Under the pieces are notes generated by a model. That model ran no database searches. It saw only the letters and a program-made list of their open reading frames with translations, and was not told where the DNA came from. Of a DNA stretch of 50,501 bases, positions 7,674 through 17,945 are shown piece after piece. A program made the position numbers and the translations under genes. The stretch comes from Bremia lactucae. Lineage: Eukaryota > Oomycota > Peronosporomycetes > Peronosporales > Peronosporaceae. The stretch is from NCBI RefSeq assembly GCF_004359215.1, contig NC_090610.1, positions 6,180,700 to 6,231,200 on the forward strand, in the 5' to 3' direction. Numbering within the stretch: the first letter of the stretch is position 1; each line of letters opens with the position of its first letter.

Positions 7674-9794
7674 ATGCTCAAGCCACGATATAATCGCTTG
7701 ACAAACTTGGCGCGGGCGTTGCAACGGCCTCAAGTAGCAATTCCTTCCCGAGCTTTCATAGTTCCTTTGTTAAAATCTGCTAGTCCGCAAATAATTTTTC
7801 ACCGTTACTTTTCTTTCGTGCCTCTCGATAGCGACGATGGCGAGCAGAAGCAAAAAAACAGACCGTCATTCGCCATTGCTGCTGCGTTTGAGGGCCACGA
7901 GGATCTTGAAGAAGAAGACGGTCTTGATCAATCATATGTTCATACGCCGGATGTCAAAAAGCCTTGTGATGAGCGCGTGCGCGCTCTAACTGAACAATTT
8001 CGTCTTGGCATGGAGAAAAAAAAGGTCTGGATGCAGTCATTGGTTGCGCAAAATCGTTACGCGGCTGTCGTTAAGTGCGTAGCTGACTGCTATGCGCCAC
8101 TTTATGTGGCCATGGGTCTAGAAGGTAAATGCCCTTTGCTGATGGTGACCAATGACAAGAATAGGAACCATCATGAATCTGAAACGGAGTTTAAACCGCA
8201 ACGCTTCGATGATATGCTTACAAAAACCACAGAGCAAGAAGCATTGGCGCTACTAGTAATTGCGAAGCAGTCTTTGCTGGCACTAACAATCGTTGAACAT
8301 CGGGAAAAACTTGCTGAAGAGCTCGCAAGACGCTCAAACGCTGGAATAGGAGTAATGGTTCCAGGGTCAAACGTGATGGAGGATAGAAATGTATTGACGC
8401 TGGGAAGCCATCTCCGAATGTTCTACTCGTGGTCGATGAGCGCATACGCGTTTTGTGGCCAGGCTTACTACCCAAAGGTGCTCGAAATGTACAAGCGGGC
8501 ACAAGATGCGGGACTGTACGTAACTGCGAATATGAACGTCCAGTACTTATCGGTTTTGATTAAGCAAAGACATTACGACAAACTTTTTGACTTTTACAAA
8601 GAAGTTGTACGAGAAAACCTGCCGACGTCGGTGTATTTCTACAGGCAGATGGTGTTTGCGGTGTCTGTAGCGCACAATATTGAACTGCTCGATGCACTTC
8701 TAGACGACATGCGTATCAAGGGATTTAAGCTACGCGAAGTTGACTATCTGCGTGCTATTCGGACGTATGACTTAAAATATTTCTTGAAGGCGAAGCATCA
8801 GCATAAGACAACCCAAAAACATAATAACTATCGCAAAATGCACGAGCATGAAGCAATGCTGACCAGACCAACAGATTCCTACGAAATGTGTGTCAAGCGG
8901 TTTCGCGAGCAAGATGATAACCCAGAGCGCTACAAGGAGCTTGTTGAAGCCGCCAAAAGTGTCGTAGCAATTTTTGATGCAATGGTAAATATTGACGGGC
9001 TGGCCCCGCGACACGGTGACCTATTTTCACGAGTGATTACAGCGTGTGTGTACGCACAGGAATACAATCTCGTGCCAGATCTATTGGCTCTTCATGCTGA
9101 GTATGTTGACGAAAAACTGCACCCTGCAGGTGTCCGTATGGCTGTGAATGCATATTTGTTGTTGGAGGAACCCGCAAAGGCTTGGACTCTTATTTTTGAA
9201 ACAGATGTCAACCTTGAGCGCGACCGTGCTGCGCTCATCAGCAACATATTTGATTATATGTGCGCTAAAAAACTAGGCGCCGACATCATTTCCTTGATGC
9301 GTGATGTGGATAATCTGAAACTACAAGGTGTGTTCACTCAATCTTTAATAAAAAAAATAGTTCCGGCACTTTGCCGGAGTATCGACAGTGTCAAAGACGA
9401 AGAATTACTGGCGATAATGTCGCAATTTGACTCTGTTTTCCGCCTTTTTACTAGCGAACATCACTTCGGTGTATTCCTTCGTGAATGCTGTCACAATAGA
9501 CGTATAGCAGCTGTAAAAACAGCTCTTGAGCAGTGGATCGCTTTATCCGACAATAAACGACCGCTTAGTGGAAGTGTCGGTGTCAAGATCTTAAAAGCTT
9601 TTGAAGACAAGTCTGACTGGGCTTCGATGGCCGAAACGTTCGAATTGATCAATTTCTCTAAAGAAATACACACGGATAATTGTGAAGCTATTGTAACACT
9701 TGTGACCCAAGCCTACGACGGCCTTGGTCAATCTGAACGTATTAAACAAGCGAAGCAAGTTTTGGACATGACTAAGAAGCGTCCGGACCATTAA
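7674..9794 (+). CDS. PPR-like helical-repeat protein, probably mitochondrial (706 residues)
   Basis: Single exon. The frame is open upstream to 7542, but the first ATG is 7674; the upstream extension would start at TTG and overlap the divergent gene. The N-terminus (MLKPRYNRLTNLARALQRPQ...) has Arg/Lys and no acidic residue for about 50 positions, as in a mitochondrial presequence. Helical hairpin repeats follow, e.g. YYPKVLEMYKRAQDAGLYVT, YDKLFDFYKEVVRENLPTSVYFYRQM and LDALLDDMRIKGFKLREVDY, which fit PPR spacing. The role is inferred to be organellar RNA metabolism; the exact function is unknown. Pairing with another PPR-like gene across a short promoter hints at co-expression. Confidence 0.7.
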   Translation: MLKPRYNRLTNLARALQRPQVAIPSRAFIVPLLKSASPQIIFHRYFSFVPLDSDDGEQKQKNRPSFAIAAAFEGHEDLEEEDGLDQSYVHTPDVKKPCDERVRALTEQFRLGMEKKKVWMQSLVAQNRYAAVVKCVADCYAPLYVAMGLEGKCPLLMVTNDKNRNHHESETEFKPQRFDDMLTKTTEQEALALLVIAKQSLLALTIVEHREKLAEELARRSNAGIGVMVPGSNVMEDRNVLTLGSHLRMFYSWSMSAYAFCGQAYYPKVLEMYKRAQDAGLYVTANMNVQYLSVLIKQRHYDKLFDFYKEVVRENLPTSVYFYRQMVFAVSVAHNIELLDALLDDMRIKGFKLREVDYLRAIRTYDLKYFLKAKHQHKTTQKHNNYRKMHEHEAMLTRPTDSYEMCVKRFREQDDNPERYKELVEAAKSVVAIFDAMVNIDGLAPRHGDLFSRVITACVYAQEYNLVPDLLALHAEYVDEKLHPAGVRMAVNAYLLLEEPAKAWTLIFETDVNLERDRAALISNIFDYMCAKKLGADIISLMRDVDNLKLQGVFTQSLIKKIVPALCRSIDSVKDEELLAIMSQFDSVFRLFTSEHHFGVFLRECCHNRRIAAVKTALEQWIALSDNKRPLSGSVGVKILKAFEDKSDWASMAETFELINFSKEIHTDNCEAIVTLVTQAYDGLGQSERIKQAKQVLDMTKKRPDH

Positions 9795-10386
9795 TAAATT
9801 AGTTATAGCAGACAAAAAATGCGCTTTTTTAGAAGGTGGTATTCGAAATACCTCGAAATAAACGAAGTTTAGTGATGTATTTTTCGTGTCATTTTTGTAA
9901 TAAGCCACAAATTAAAAACTGACGTAAAAATTTAAGGTTAGCATGTGTACAGCTCGCTGCAATGCCTGTCCAAAGAGCATTTCAACGTTTGCTTTGCCAA
10001 ATGCAATGGTGACGGAAGAGCCAAATCGTAGCACACTGAGACGCAAATTTAGTAACAATCGACCTGATCAAACTAAACATTAATGCTTGCGTGAAAAGAG
10101 CATCAAGTCGCAACACTAATGGCCTACCACAACTACAAAGATTTGCACTGCGTGCTGGCGCTGTTATTTCATGTGGTCTCGTAGCCATGTGCTAATAAAG
10201 GCAATTTGATTTTTTTTAACAAGAAGATGCGCCATATTCGTCAAATGCATAAAATGCCTAGTTTCTCCTGGAAAAATGGATTGCATCTAAAAATAACAAT
10301 ATTGAAAGGGAATTGCTGCTGACACCTGAAAAAATATTTTTTTTCGTCTCCAAGCGAAAATCTTTCCATCATTTAATAAGGGAATG
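9795..10386. other. Intergenic DNA between gene island and family B LTR
   Basis: AT-rich, with no supported gene or repeat. It contains the 3' end signals of the plus-strand PPR-like gene. The short open frames here lack motifs. Confidence 0.5.
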
Positions 10387-10906
10387 TGTAACGGGCTATG
10401 GCTGCCCTAATGTTACACATTCCCCATTAAGTGCACTTGTTGTACGTAAGGGGATTGTCAATCACTTAAGTAAAGTGATTAGACTGGTTCACATTTGTGA
10501 CCGACCCTTTTGTATGTGATGCACATAGGTGCATTCATATTAAGAGGGATGACGCTTAGCGTCAACCGTGATGACGGCTAGCGTCATCCGTTACGAGGTA
10601 TCTAGAAAGATACGCTCGCAATTCATATTACTGTTATCTACAGAGATGACATTTTTGATTGGTTAAAATAGGTATATATATTTAATGCGATTAAATATAA
10701 ATTAGTCTAGAAACCTATTTTCTACTTAGTAAGTGCGCACGAGGAGCCGAACTACCGCTCCCGTGACGACACTTTACTAGAGTACTTAGTGCGTTGGGTG
10801 AGGTTGCTAAGGCGCCCACCACAACTACCTCACTGCACGCAAGAGAAGCTGGTTAAACTGCTTCCTCGCTGAGGTAAAGTGTGTGTCTAAGTAGTGCCCG
10901 CACACA
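10387..10906 (+). repeat. Family B 5' LTR
   Basis: 520 bp. Starts TGTAACGGGC and ends GCCCGCACACA, two bases before the primer binding site. Limits are supported by the minus-strand copies at 28557-29107 and 44534-45086. It contains a chain of short dyads, including TGTAAC/GTTACA at its very start (10387 and 10412), GGGC/GCCC inside it, and GATGACG...CGTCATC at 10571-10590. Confidence 0.85.
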
Positions 10907-10908
10907 CT

Positions 10909-10926
10909 TGGTAGCACTTGAAATCC
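10909..10926 (+). other. Primer binding site, family B
   Basis: TGGTAGCACTTGAAATCC begins two bases after the LTR end, the normal place for a tRNA primer site, and starts with TGG as the complement of a tRNA CCA end. Family A shares the first 11 bases. Confidence 0.75.
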
Positions 10927-10962
10927 TTCCCACGACCCGCATCTCTGCGTGTGTACGTCAGG

Positions 10963-12073
10963 ATGAGCTTCAACATCAAATGGGCAAATTTCCTTCACCT
11001 ATCTGAACATTATCGGGAGGTGGCAGGGCTTATGGCGCAGGGACTTGGTGAACAAGCCCTGGTCAGGCTCCTGGGCAGTCATCCTGAGCAACAAGTTGCT
11101 CATTTGGAGCAGTTTGAGGCATTCGTGCTCGGACAGCAGAGAGCCGCGTCCGAGGCACAGAGCCATGCTGCTGCGGAGTCCGTCACTCAGGATTGGGATG
11201 AGCAGAGGCATGGGAAGGCTCATGGCGGGGCTCTCCATAGGACTGTTGAGATGCTCTCTGCCCGGCCGCATCAGCCGAGGCCCACTCGGAAGGACCCGCC
11301 CAAGTTCGATGGAACTGCAGCGCACACGATTGTCCTCTGGCTTTTAGCCGTCGAGCAATGCGGTGTCGCGCACCGCGCAGGTACGACATGGAGGACGGCA
11401 GCCGGATGATGTCGTGCGCCATGTCGCACCTGCGCGGTAAGGCCTCAGAGAGAGCTAACTCGGCGCTTAAAGCGGACAGAAAGGCGTTCCCTACATGGCG
11501 ATCTTCAAGGAAAAGATTTGCGACATGTTTTAGCCGCCAAACAACGAAGTGTTGCATCAGGCGCGCTTCTTTGGAGCGCGACAGGCGAAGCGTTCTCTGC
11601 AAGAGTATGTGAAAGAGATGCGCTCGCTGTTGGCATCCATTACCTTAGGTCCGATTCCGGAGCACATTAAGGTGCCCACGTTTATGAACGGACTACGGCA
11701 TGGCCCATCGCGACAGGCCTTTTTCAGAAAGGTGCCGTCGACGATGGAAGAGGCAATCCAAATTGCCTTGGTGGAGGAGCAATCCTACAACAGTGTCTCC
11801 GCGACAGCTTGGTATAAGCTGTCGGTCGAGAGGTTAGATGCCACTCCCATAGAGTTAGGCAATGCAGACGTTGTCGATTATGAATGCGGCAAGCGCGGCC
11901 ATATGATGGCTCGCTGCAATGCCAGGGTCCTTGCTGGGGCGAAGACGCCCAGCAAGAGGACTCCCTACCCAAAGGGCGATGGCAAGAACCAGCGTGCGAG
12001 ACGCATTAGTTCTGCATCGAACACTGAGGGGTCGGAAATGCAGGAGCGCAGTAGGGGCGGGATGCCCTACTAA
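10963..12073 (+). pseudogene. gag: gag, family B (frameshifted)
   Basis: Starts at ATG 10963 (MSFNIKWANFLHLSEHYREV). A Gln/Ala-rich helical N-terminus leads to PPKFDGTAAHTI..WLLAVEQC, the start of a retrotransposon capsid domain. At 11373-11391 a 19-base inverted copy of a downstream segment replaces 8 bases and shifts the frame by +11 (see findings). The capsid continues in other frames: AMSHLRGKASERA, then ARFFGARQAKRSLQEYVKEMRSLLASI. A zinc knuckle near 11880-11920 reads ECGKRGHMMARC, missing the first Cys of CX2CX4HX4C. The best preserved relative is 19632-20117 (-). Confidence 0.85.
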
Positions 12074-12116
12074 CGCGGACTCTGAAGCTACCTCTAAGTT
12101 CAGAGTTGTGGAACAA

Positions 12117-12488
12117 ATGAGTAGCATAGTCCCTGAGGTCTCGAAATTTCGGACCATAACCCTGATGGTCTATAGCGCTCATGTAAGAGGCTATGACCAG
12201 GTGATGACCCTCCTAGTGGATTCGGGTGCATCACAAAATTTTGTGAAACTCGCGGCTCTAAGAAAGAGACCGGCGATGTTTGAGTCGCTTTGCCAGGATG
12301 GCAAGCGAGAAGAGGCGACCGTTCGTTTAGCGAACGGCGCGCTCGTTAAGTCTGAGGGAGTTCAGGTAGAACTCGCCTTCAGCTTTAGTGACTTCTCTTG
12401 TAAAGAGAAGTTCACAGTGCTAGGAATGGAGAGTCCGTATGACCTCATCCTAGGCATGCCATGGTTGGCAAAAGCCAACCATGGATAG
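12117..12488 (+). pseudogene. pol: Protease, family B
   Basis: Retropepsin-like aspartic protease. LLVDSGASQNFV carries the catalytic D-S-G, and YDLILGMPWLAKAN is the hydrophobic-Gly-Met-Pro-Trp motif near the domain end. The frame stops at TAG 12486-12488 just after a perfect hairpin (12459-12484). The expected continuation, QPWIDWRIRSV, is in the -1 frame. Confidence 0.85.
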
Positions 12489-12940
12489 ACTGGCGTATAA
12501 GGTCAGTTGCTAACTCTACGCAGGACACCGGAAAGGATGTGCTCTTGCGAGAGGCGTATGCAACTGATATCGTGTCGTACAGAGTTGGAGGTGCGTTGGC
12601 GGGATGTCAAACGTCACCAATTCCTACCCAGCTCGTGGAGACTGAGGTTGAGAAAAGGGCAATGACAAGTACTCATGTGTCATAAAGTCCTGCAAAGAGC
12701 CGACAGCCTGTGGCAGTAGACAGCGGGCTGACAGGAGTTCAAGTCTCGCATGAACCGGCACAGTGCCTAGAGCCTGGTGCGGTTGGAAGGGGTTTGTTAG
12801 CCAGGAGCCCAACGGCACCCGCTTACCAGTAAAAGGTCGTGGTGACTCGAAGAACGAGTACTTAACAAATTGGGACGATCTGACGCACGTTTAAACGAGG
12901 ACCTTTGAATCTGTTTCTAAAAAAAGAGGACGAGCCTTCG
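12461..12940 (+). pseudogene. pol: Protease-RT linker, family B
   Basis: In the -1 frame relative to protease: SQPWIDWRIRSVANSTQDTGKDVLL continues the usual MPWL...P.IDW motif, followed by a low-similarity linker to a stop at 12683-12685 and then more frame breaks. The same reading is open for 123 residues at 18545-18916 and 26520-26891 (both -). Confidence 0.6.
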
Positions 12941-13177
12941 AACGAGGTGTTTGACGCCGTCAAAGACGAATTGCGGAGGTATCCTCAGTTGAGGTGCTCC
13001 GGCAAGTCTTTAAATTTGCTGAGGAGATAGTAAATCTCCCGGAGATGTCGTGGGATCTGTTCCTTGCCGAATCAAAGGAAGGAAAGATCCACGAAATAGT
13101 TGCACCAGTTCCAGAAGAGAACTTGGTGGACTGTTCCTCGTCGTCCACAATAAACGAGAGCATCCTAGAAACGGACA
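12941..13177 (+). pseudogene. pol: RT N-terminal extension, family B, up to the gap
   Basis: Sequence around LRQVFKFAEEIVNLPEMSWDLFLAESKEGKIHEIV. The same sequence is found on the minus strand at 18201-18420 and 26176-26395. The piece ends exactly at the N run. Confidence 0.6.
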
Positions 13178-14002
13178 NNNNNNNNNNNNNNNNNNNNNNN
13201 NNNNNNNNNNNNNNNNNNNNNNNNNNNNNNNNNNNNNNNNNNNNNNNNNNNNNNNNNNNNNNNNNNNNNNNNNNNNNNNNNNNNNNNNNNNNNNNNNNNN
13301 NNNNNNNNNNNNNNNNNNNNNNNNNNNNNNNNNNNNNNNNNNNNNNNNNNNNNNNNNNNNNNNNNNNNNNNNNNNNNNNNNNNNNNNNNNNNNNNNNNNN
13401 NNNNNNNNNNNNNNNNNNNNNNNNNNNNNNNNNNNNNNNNNNNNNNNNNNNNNNNNNNNNNNNNNNNNNNNNNNNNNNNNNNNNNNNNNNNNNNNNNNNN
13501 NNNNNNNNNNNNNNNNNNNNNNNNNNNNNNNNNNNNNNNNNNNNNNNNNNNNNNNNNNNNNNNNNNNNNNNNNNNNNNNNNNNNNNNNNNNNNNNNNNNN
13601 NNNNNNNNNNNNNNNNNNNNNNNNNNNNNNNNNNNNNNNNNNNNNNNNNNNNNNNNNNNNNNNNNNNNNNNNNNNNNNNNNNNNNNNNNNNNNNNNNNNN
13701 NNNNNNNNNNNNNNNNNNNNNNNNNNNNNNNNNNNNNNNNNNNNNNNNNNNNNNNNNNNNNNNNNNNNNNNNNNNNNNNNNNNNNNNNNNNNNNNNNNNN
13801 NNNNNNNNNNNNNNNNNNNNNNNNNNNNNNNNNNNNNNNNNNNNNNNNNNNNNNNNNNNNNNNNNNNNNNNNNNNNNNNNNNNNNNNNNNNNNNNNNNNN
13901 NNNNNNNNNNNNNNNNNNNNNNNNNNNNNNNNNNNNNNNNNNNNNNNNNNNNNNNNNNNNNNNNNNNNNNNNNNNNNNNNNNNNNNNNNNNNNNNNNNNN
14001 NN
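13178..14002. other. Assembly gap (825 N)
   Basis: Unknown sequence inside copy B1 pol. Both flanks match the minus-strand copy at 17970-18199, where they are only 230 bp apart, so the gap length is probably nominal or hides an insertion. Confidence 0.95.
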
Positions 14003-15080
14003 CGAGCCAAGGCGGGACATGTGCGTGAGAGCAAATCGCCTCACTGCAGCCCGACCTTTTGTGTGCGTAAAGCCACAGGTGGATGGCGCGTGGTTCATGC
14101 TTACAATAAGCTGAACACGGCGACCATACCGGCGCAAACGCCATTCCCGCGGAAAGATGTCTTGTTGAACTCCATGGGAAAGTCAACTATCTTTTCCGCG
14201 TTGGATTTGAAGGATGGCTACTATCAGGTACTTATGAGAGAGTCCGATGTAGCTAAAATAGTTGTAAGCACCCAAGCGGTATGCTTTGAGTGGCTTGTGA
14301 TGCCCCAAGGTTTGATAAACGCACCAGCGACATTCAACCGAGTGGTGGCTCATGTGATGCGTCAGCACCGCGCCTACGCGCCTCATTACTTTGACGATGT
14401 ATTCGTGCATAGTAGGGCCGAGGACGGGCTGAGCGCAATAGAGTCGCACAAGCGTAATTTAGACGCTTTCTTGCAGACTTTGAAGGACGCTCAATTGCAC
14501 GTCAATTGCAAAAGTGCGTCATAGAGGTCCCCAAGATACCTGTGCTAGGCTGCATCGTAGGTAGACTTGGTGTACGAGCAGACCCAGACAAGGTAAAATC
14601 GGTAAAGGAATGGCCAACCCCATGGCATGTGAAGGATTTGCGACAAATCCTAGGGCTCGCTAATTACTTGCATAAATATAACAAGAATTATGCTGAGCAA
14701 ACTGAACCATGGTCTGACCTTCTTAAAAAGGACACAGAATGGGTTCGGTTAAAGAACAAGATGATGCGTTCATATCAGTGAAGCAATCTCTTGAAGAGGC
14801 ATCGGTCTTGGCATTGCTAGACGCGGATAAGCCCTTTAGCGTCGTCTGCGATGCAAGCAATTTTACAATCGGCAGCGCGCTCATGCAGAAGGATGACGAC
14901 GGCGTTGACCGCGTCCTCTCTTATCAGTCTCGGCTTTTAAAAGCCGCTGAATTAAAATACCCCGTGCGTGACAAAGAGCTACTTTCAGTAAAGTGTCCTC
15001 TTGTCAAATTTCGTGTGCACCTATTGGGCACCGAGCTATTTGTGGTTTATAGGATCACGCATCACTGCGGACCGCAATGA
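14003..15080 (+). pseudogene. pol: Reverse transcriptase and start of RNase H, family B
   Basis: RT motifs: FCVRKATGGWRVVHAYNKLN, SALDLKDGYYQV, FEWLVMPQGLINAPATF and YFDDVFVHS (the YxDD active site), then the thumb in a second frame (VLGCIVGRLGVRADPDKV, LRQILGLANYLHKY). RNase H begins FSVVCDASNFTIGSALMQ and DKELLSVK. Frame breaks lie near 14515 and 14760, and a 1-base deletion near 15050 turns YTDHASLR into an early stop. Perfect dyads include AGGATTTG/CAAATCCT (14633-14651) and the 16-bp palindrome at 14931-14946. Confidence 0.9.
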
Positions 15081-15105
15081 ACCCACTTCACCTCTCGCCT
15101 AGAAT

Positions 15106-15300
15106 GGCAGGATGATACGATGACGAACTAGCTTGAGCCTGTCTCAAGCTTAAGTCCTCCTGTTTCGCAACGGATATTGCTTCTTCAAGCGTATTTAGTT
15201 CCAAGCGGAACAGGATAGTCTTTATGGGAACATCCGTAAGACCTTGCATAAACACCGTAATCAACGTGTATTCATGAACTGGGCTGTTCCAAGACGACAC
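15106..15300 (-). pseudogene. gag: gag C-terminal piece, family A (inverted)
   Basis: Reads HEYTLITVFMQGLTDVP, LFRLELNTLEEAISVAKQEDLSLRQAQASSSS, matching plus-strand gag at 23110-23280. It points away from the adjacent family A sequence, so the border at about 15300 is a rearrangement. Confidence 0.75.
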
Positions 15301-16060
15301 GAGCTTGGAGGTCCACTACCTATGGACCTTTCTTATGTCCAAAGCGAGAAACCTCGTTTTTCGAACAACAAGCGATTGCAGAATTGCAATCGATATTAAA
15401 AGTTAGGACACTACGCTCATGAGTGTAGTGCCCCCCGCCCAGTACCGAGAGGTACTGAACGTAATTATGGACCGAATGCCAAGAAGGGCAACGGCCGCGG
15501 GTCCGACGTTGTTGCGAAATCGCAACAGCGGGGCAGCCGCCAAAAAAACGGTCGGAGTCGTCGGGGCGCAATGCCCTACTGATCCAGCAACATCAAGAGA
15601 ATTTGCATATCTCTTGACGAAAGTTGCTCCAGACACACAATCATTTGGTGTCTCTGCACCTGGCGATGAGGTATCCCTCTTCACCTTGAAGTTAAAAGTG
15701 ACAAATAATTTGTCACTCAGAGCCCTAGTGGACTGTGGGGGGGGGATAACTTTATTCGTCGCCAGTCGCTAGAAGGTCGTAGGCTCAAATATGTTGAGCT
15801 CGGCATCCCTCAAACGAGGATGACGGTGCGTCTAGCGACAGGCGCATCGATAACAGTGATGAAACGCGTAGTGAAATTTAACTACACGTTTAAAGATCTA
15901 CAGTACGATGATGATTTCATCGGACTGGATTTGGATGACAAATTTGATGTTCTCCTAGGTTTACCTTGGCTCAGAAAATATGAGCCAAGGATCAGCTGGC
16001 AGCATCGATCCGTAAAGATGCCTGCCACTTGTTCATTAGATGGCCATCTGATGAACGTCT
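15301..16060 (+). pseudogene. pol: gag zinc-knuckle remnant and protease, family A
   Basis: The zinc-knuckle region is degenerate. The protease starts LRALVDCGGG where copy 2 (23700) keeps DCGASNNF; family A uses D-C-G in place of D-S/T-G. VRLATGASITVMKRVVKF and KFDVLLGLPWLRKYEPRISW follow. A 10-bp-arm hairpin (15964-15973/15981-15990) sits on LGLPWLRKYEP, the site where family B has its own hairpin. Confidence 0.8.
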
Positions 16061-16860
16061 TGGAGCGTCCACAAGCGCGTGGATGTATAACGAGTGAATG
16101 CGATGGCCTCCCTTGTGGTACGGCTGTTAGTACAACTGCACAAGATCACAGTGTGATTACTAATCACACTGTGAAGTCAGCTGCCGGCGGCTGTGTTAAT
16201 GCACATGCAGTCTTGAAGGTCCACCACTCGAATAGGTCGATTGGACTGAGACATGAATGTACGCCTGGCGGGCGACACTCAAGGAGTATACCGGTTGCCC
16301 CAAAGGGACAACACGATGATCCTAGCTCGAGTAGAGAGTCGACCGTAGAGGACCCGACTGTGGTAGCGCAATTGCAGTCGGAAGACGTTGAGGGAATACA
16401 TCCCCATGTACTTGAGGAGAAATCTTCTCAGATAGTAAATGCTGAAGTGACTAGACTGCAGCATCCCGAGGGATTAATCTCTCGGCAGCCTGTAGATAAA
16501 TCCCAGAAAGAAACCTAGACATTGAATGTCTCGGTTAATGACGGATCAAAAGTAGGCGCTTCTACTCTTGATCAGTATGCGCCTCCGAAGTTAACTTTGG
16601 AGATAATACAATTACCAACCCTAGAATCTAAGCGGTTCTTGAGAGATCTGCATCGTGGTAGAATCAAGCAGATCTGCGTACTCGTCACAGAGGACGAATG
16701 CGTAACCGATATTCGGTCAGCGGTAGTTTTTGCAGAGAACGAAAGAAATCTCAAAAGCTCATCGATGGACGAAAGTGTCCTCGATGTGAAGACTCGGATT
16801 GAGAGATATACTACTCAATCCTGGGAGTCACTTAAGACAAACCTTTATACAAGGATTTGA
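16061..16860 (+). pseudogene. pol: Protease-RT linker, family A
   Basis: Two stretches in the same region, one ending at TAG 16516-16518 and one ending at 16860 (LDQYAPPKLTLEIIQLPTLESKRFLRDL, IKQICVLVTEDE, IRSAVVFAENERNLKSS). The latter matches the minus-strand copy 47330-47566. A poorly conserved polyprotein linker with no catalytic motif. Includes the near-perfect palindrome at 16147-16173 (13-base arms). Confidence 0.65.
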
Positions 16861-16963
16861 TTGAATTTAGGAATGTATTCCCTTAAACAGTTCCACGCGA
16901 CTTGCCTAAAGATAAAGGCACTCGACATGAGATCGAGCTCAACCGGGCTCGAAGTACTGTGCC

Positions 16964-17945
16964 ATGAAACAGTGGCCACTGCCTCGTGAACAAGTACTTG
17001 CGATCGATAATTTCTTTATCGATCGATTAAAAGTGGGCCATATTAGGGAGTCAACCTCCCCACATAGCTCTCCGACCTACTATGTGCGAAAGGCCACAAA
17101 AGGGTGGCGGATAGTGCAAGCATTCAATATACTGAAAGCTGCAACGGTACCGGCTCAAACGCCGATACTTAGAAAAGACGTAATCATAGATGGTATACAA
17201 TATTTTCATCTATTGATCTGATGGATGAATTTTATCAGATCCTTATACGTGAGCGGGACATCCCGTACACAGCAGTGAGCACTCCCAGTGGGATGCTCTG
17301 GGAATGGCTAGTTATGATACAGGGGCTTATAACACCCGTGCAACATTCAACAGATGCGTAACGTATCTGTTGAGACCGGTGGAGAATTCGCATCGAGTTA
17401 TTTTGACGATGTATTCGTCCATAGCCGGAAATGGACGGAAAGACGGACGTGGAAGTTGATAAAACTCACGATCGTCAGGCTCTTAGACTTATGCGAAAGC
17501 ATAAGCTGTACGCATATGTCAAGAAGTGTATATTCGCTGCAAGCGAAATACCCACCTCTTGGGTGCATCGTCGGAAAACACGGCGTGCGCCCTGAGGCAA
17601 ATACCAACTGGCCTGTTCCAGTCGATGTCAAGGGACTTAGAAAGTTCCTTGAGCTACCGACGTACTTGCACAAGTACTCAAGCAATTATGCCGAGATGAC
17701 AGTTCATCTCTCTCGTCTCTTGAAGAAAGACGAAAAATGGCTATGGAATGCTGATTGTCAGCGTTTCTTTGAAGGTTTCAAGCAAAGCTTAATGCAATCA
17801 CCCATCTTGGCGATTGCAGATGAAGATAGACTATTCCATGTGGTCTGTGACGCCAGCAATTTCGCAATCGGCTGTGCGTAATGCAATACAATACGGACGG
17901 CACGAAGTGCGTCGTCTGTTACCAATCACATCAGCTGAAACCAGC
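16964..17945 (+). pseudogene. pol: Reverse transcriptase and RNase H start, family A
   Basis: KQWPLPREQVLAIDNFF, RESTSPHSSPTYYVRKATKGWRIVQAFN, then frameshifts, YFDDVFVHSRKW (YxDD), LGCIVGKHGVRPEA, LRKFLELPTYLHKYSSNYAEMT and VVCDASNFAIGCA. Sequence ends at the fusion to family B. Identical to 24939-25920. Confidence 0.85.

Larger units (their letters stand above)
10387..15105 (+). mobile_element. Family B Ty3/Gypsy element (copy B1), 5' LTR to RNase H
   Basis: Runs from a complete 5' LTR through primer binding site, gag, protease, a gap, reverse transcriptase and the start of RNase H. It then stops abruptly at about 15105, where an inverted piece of family A gag begins. Frameshifts occur in gag, after protease and in RNase H. 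The integrase half of the family is seen at 32216-33010 (-) and 36206-37455 (+). Confidence 0.85.

Noticed and set aside
13000..14140. Long open frames crossing the N run, on both strands
   Set aside because: They are open only because N codons cannot stop; the same holds for 31690-32982 across the second gap.
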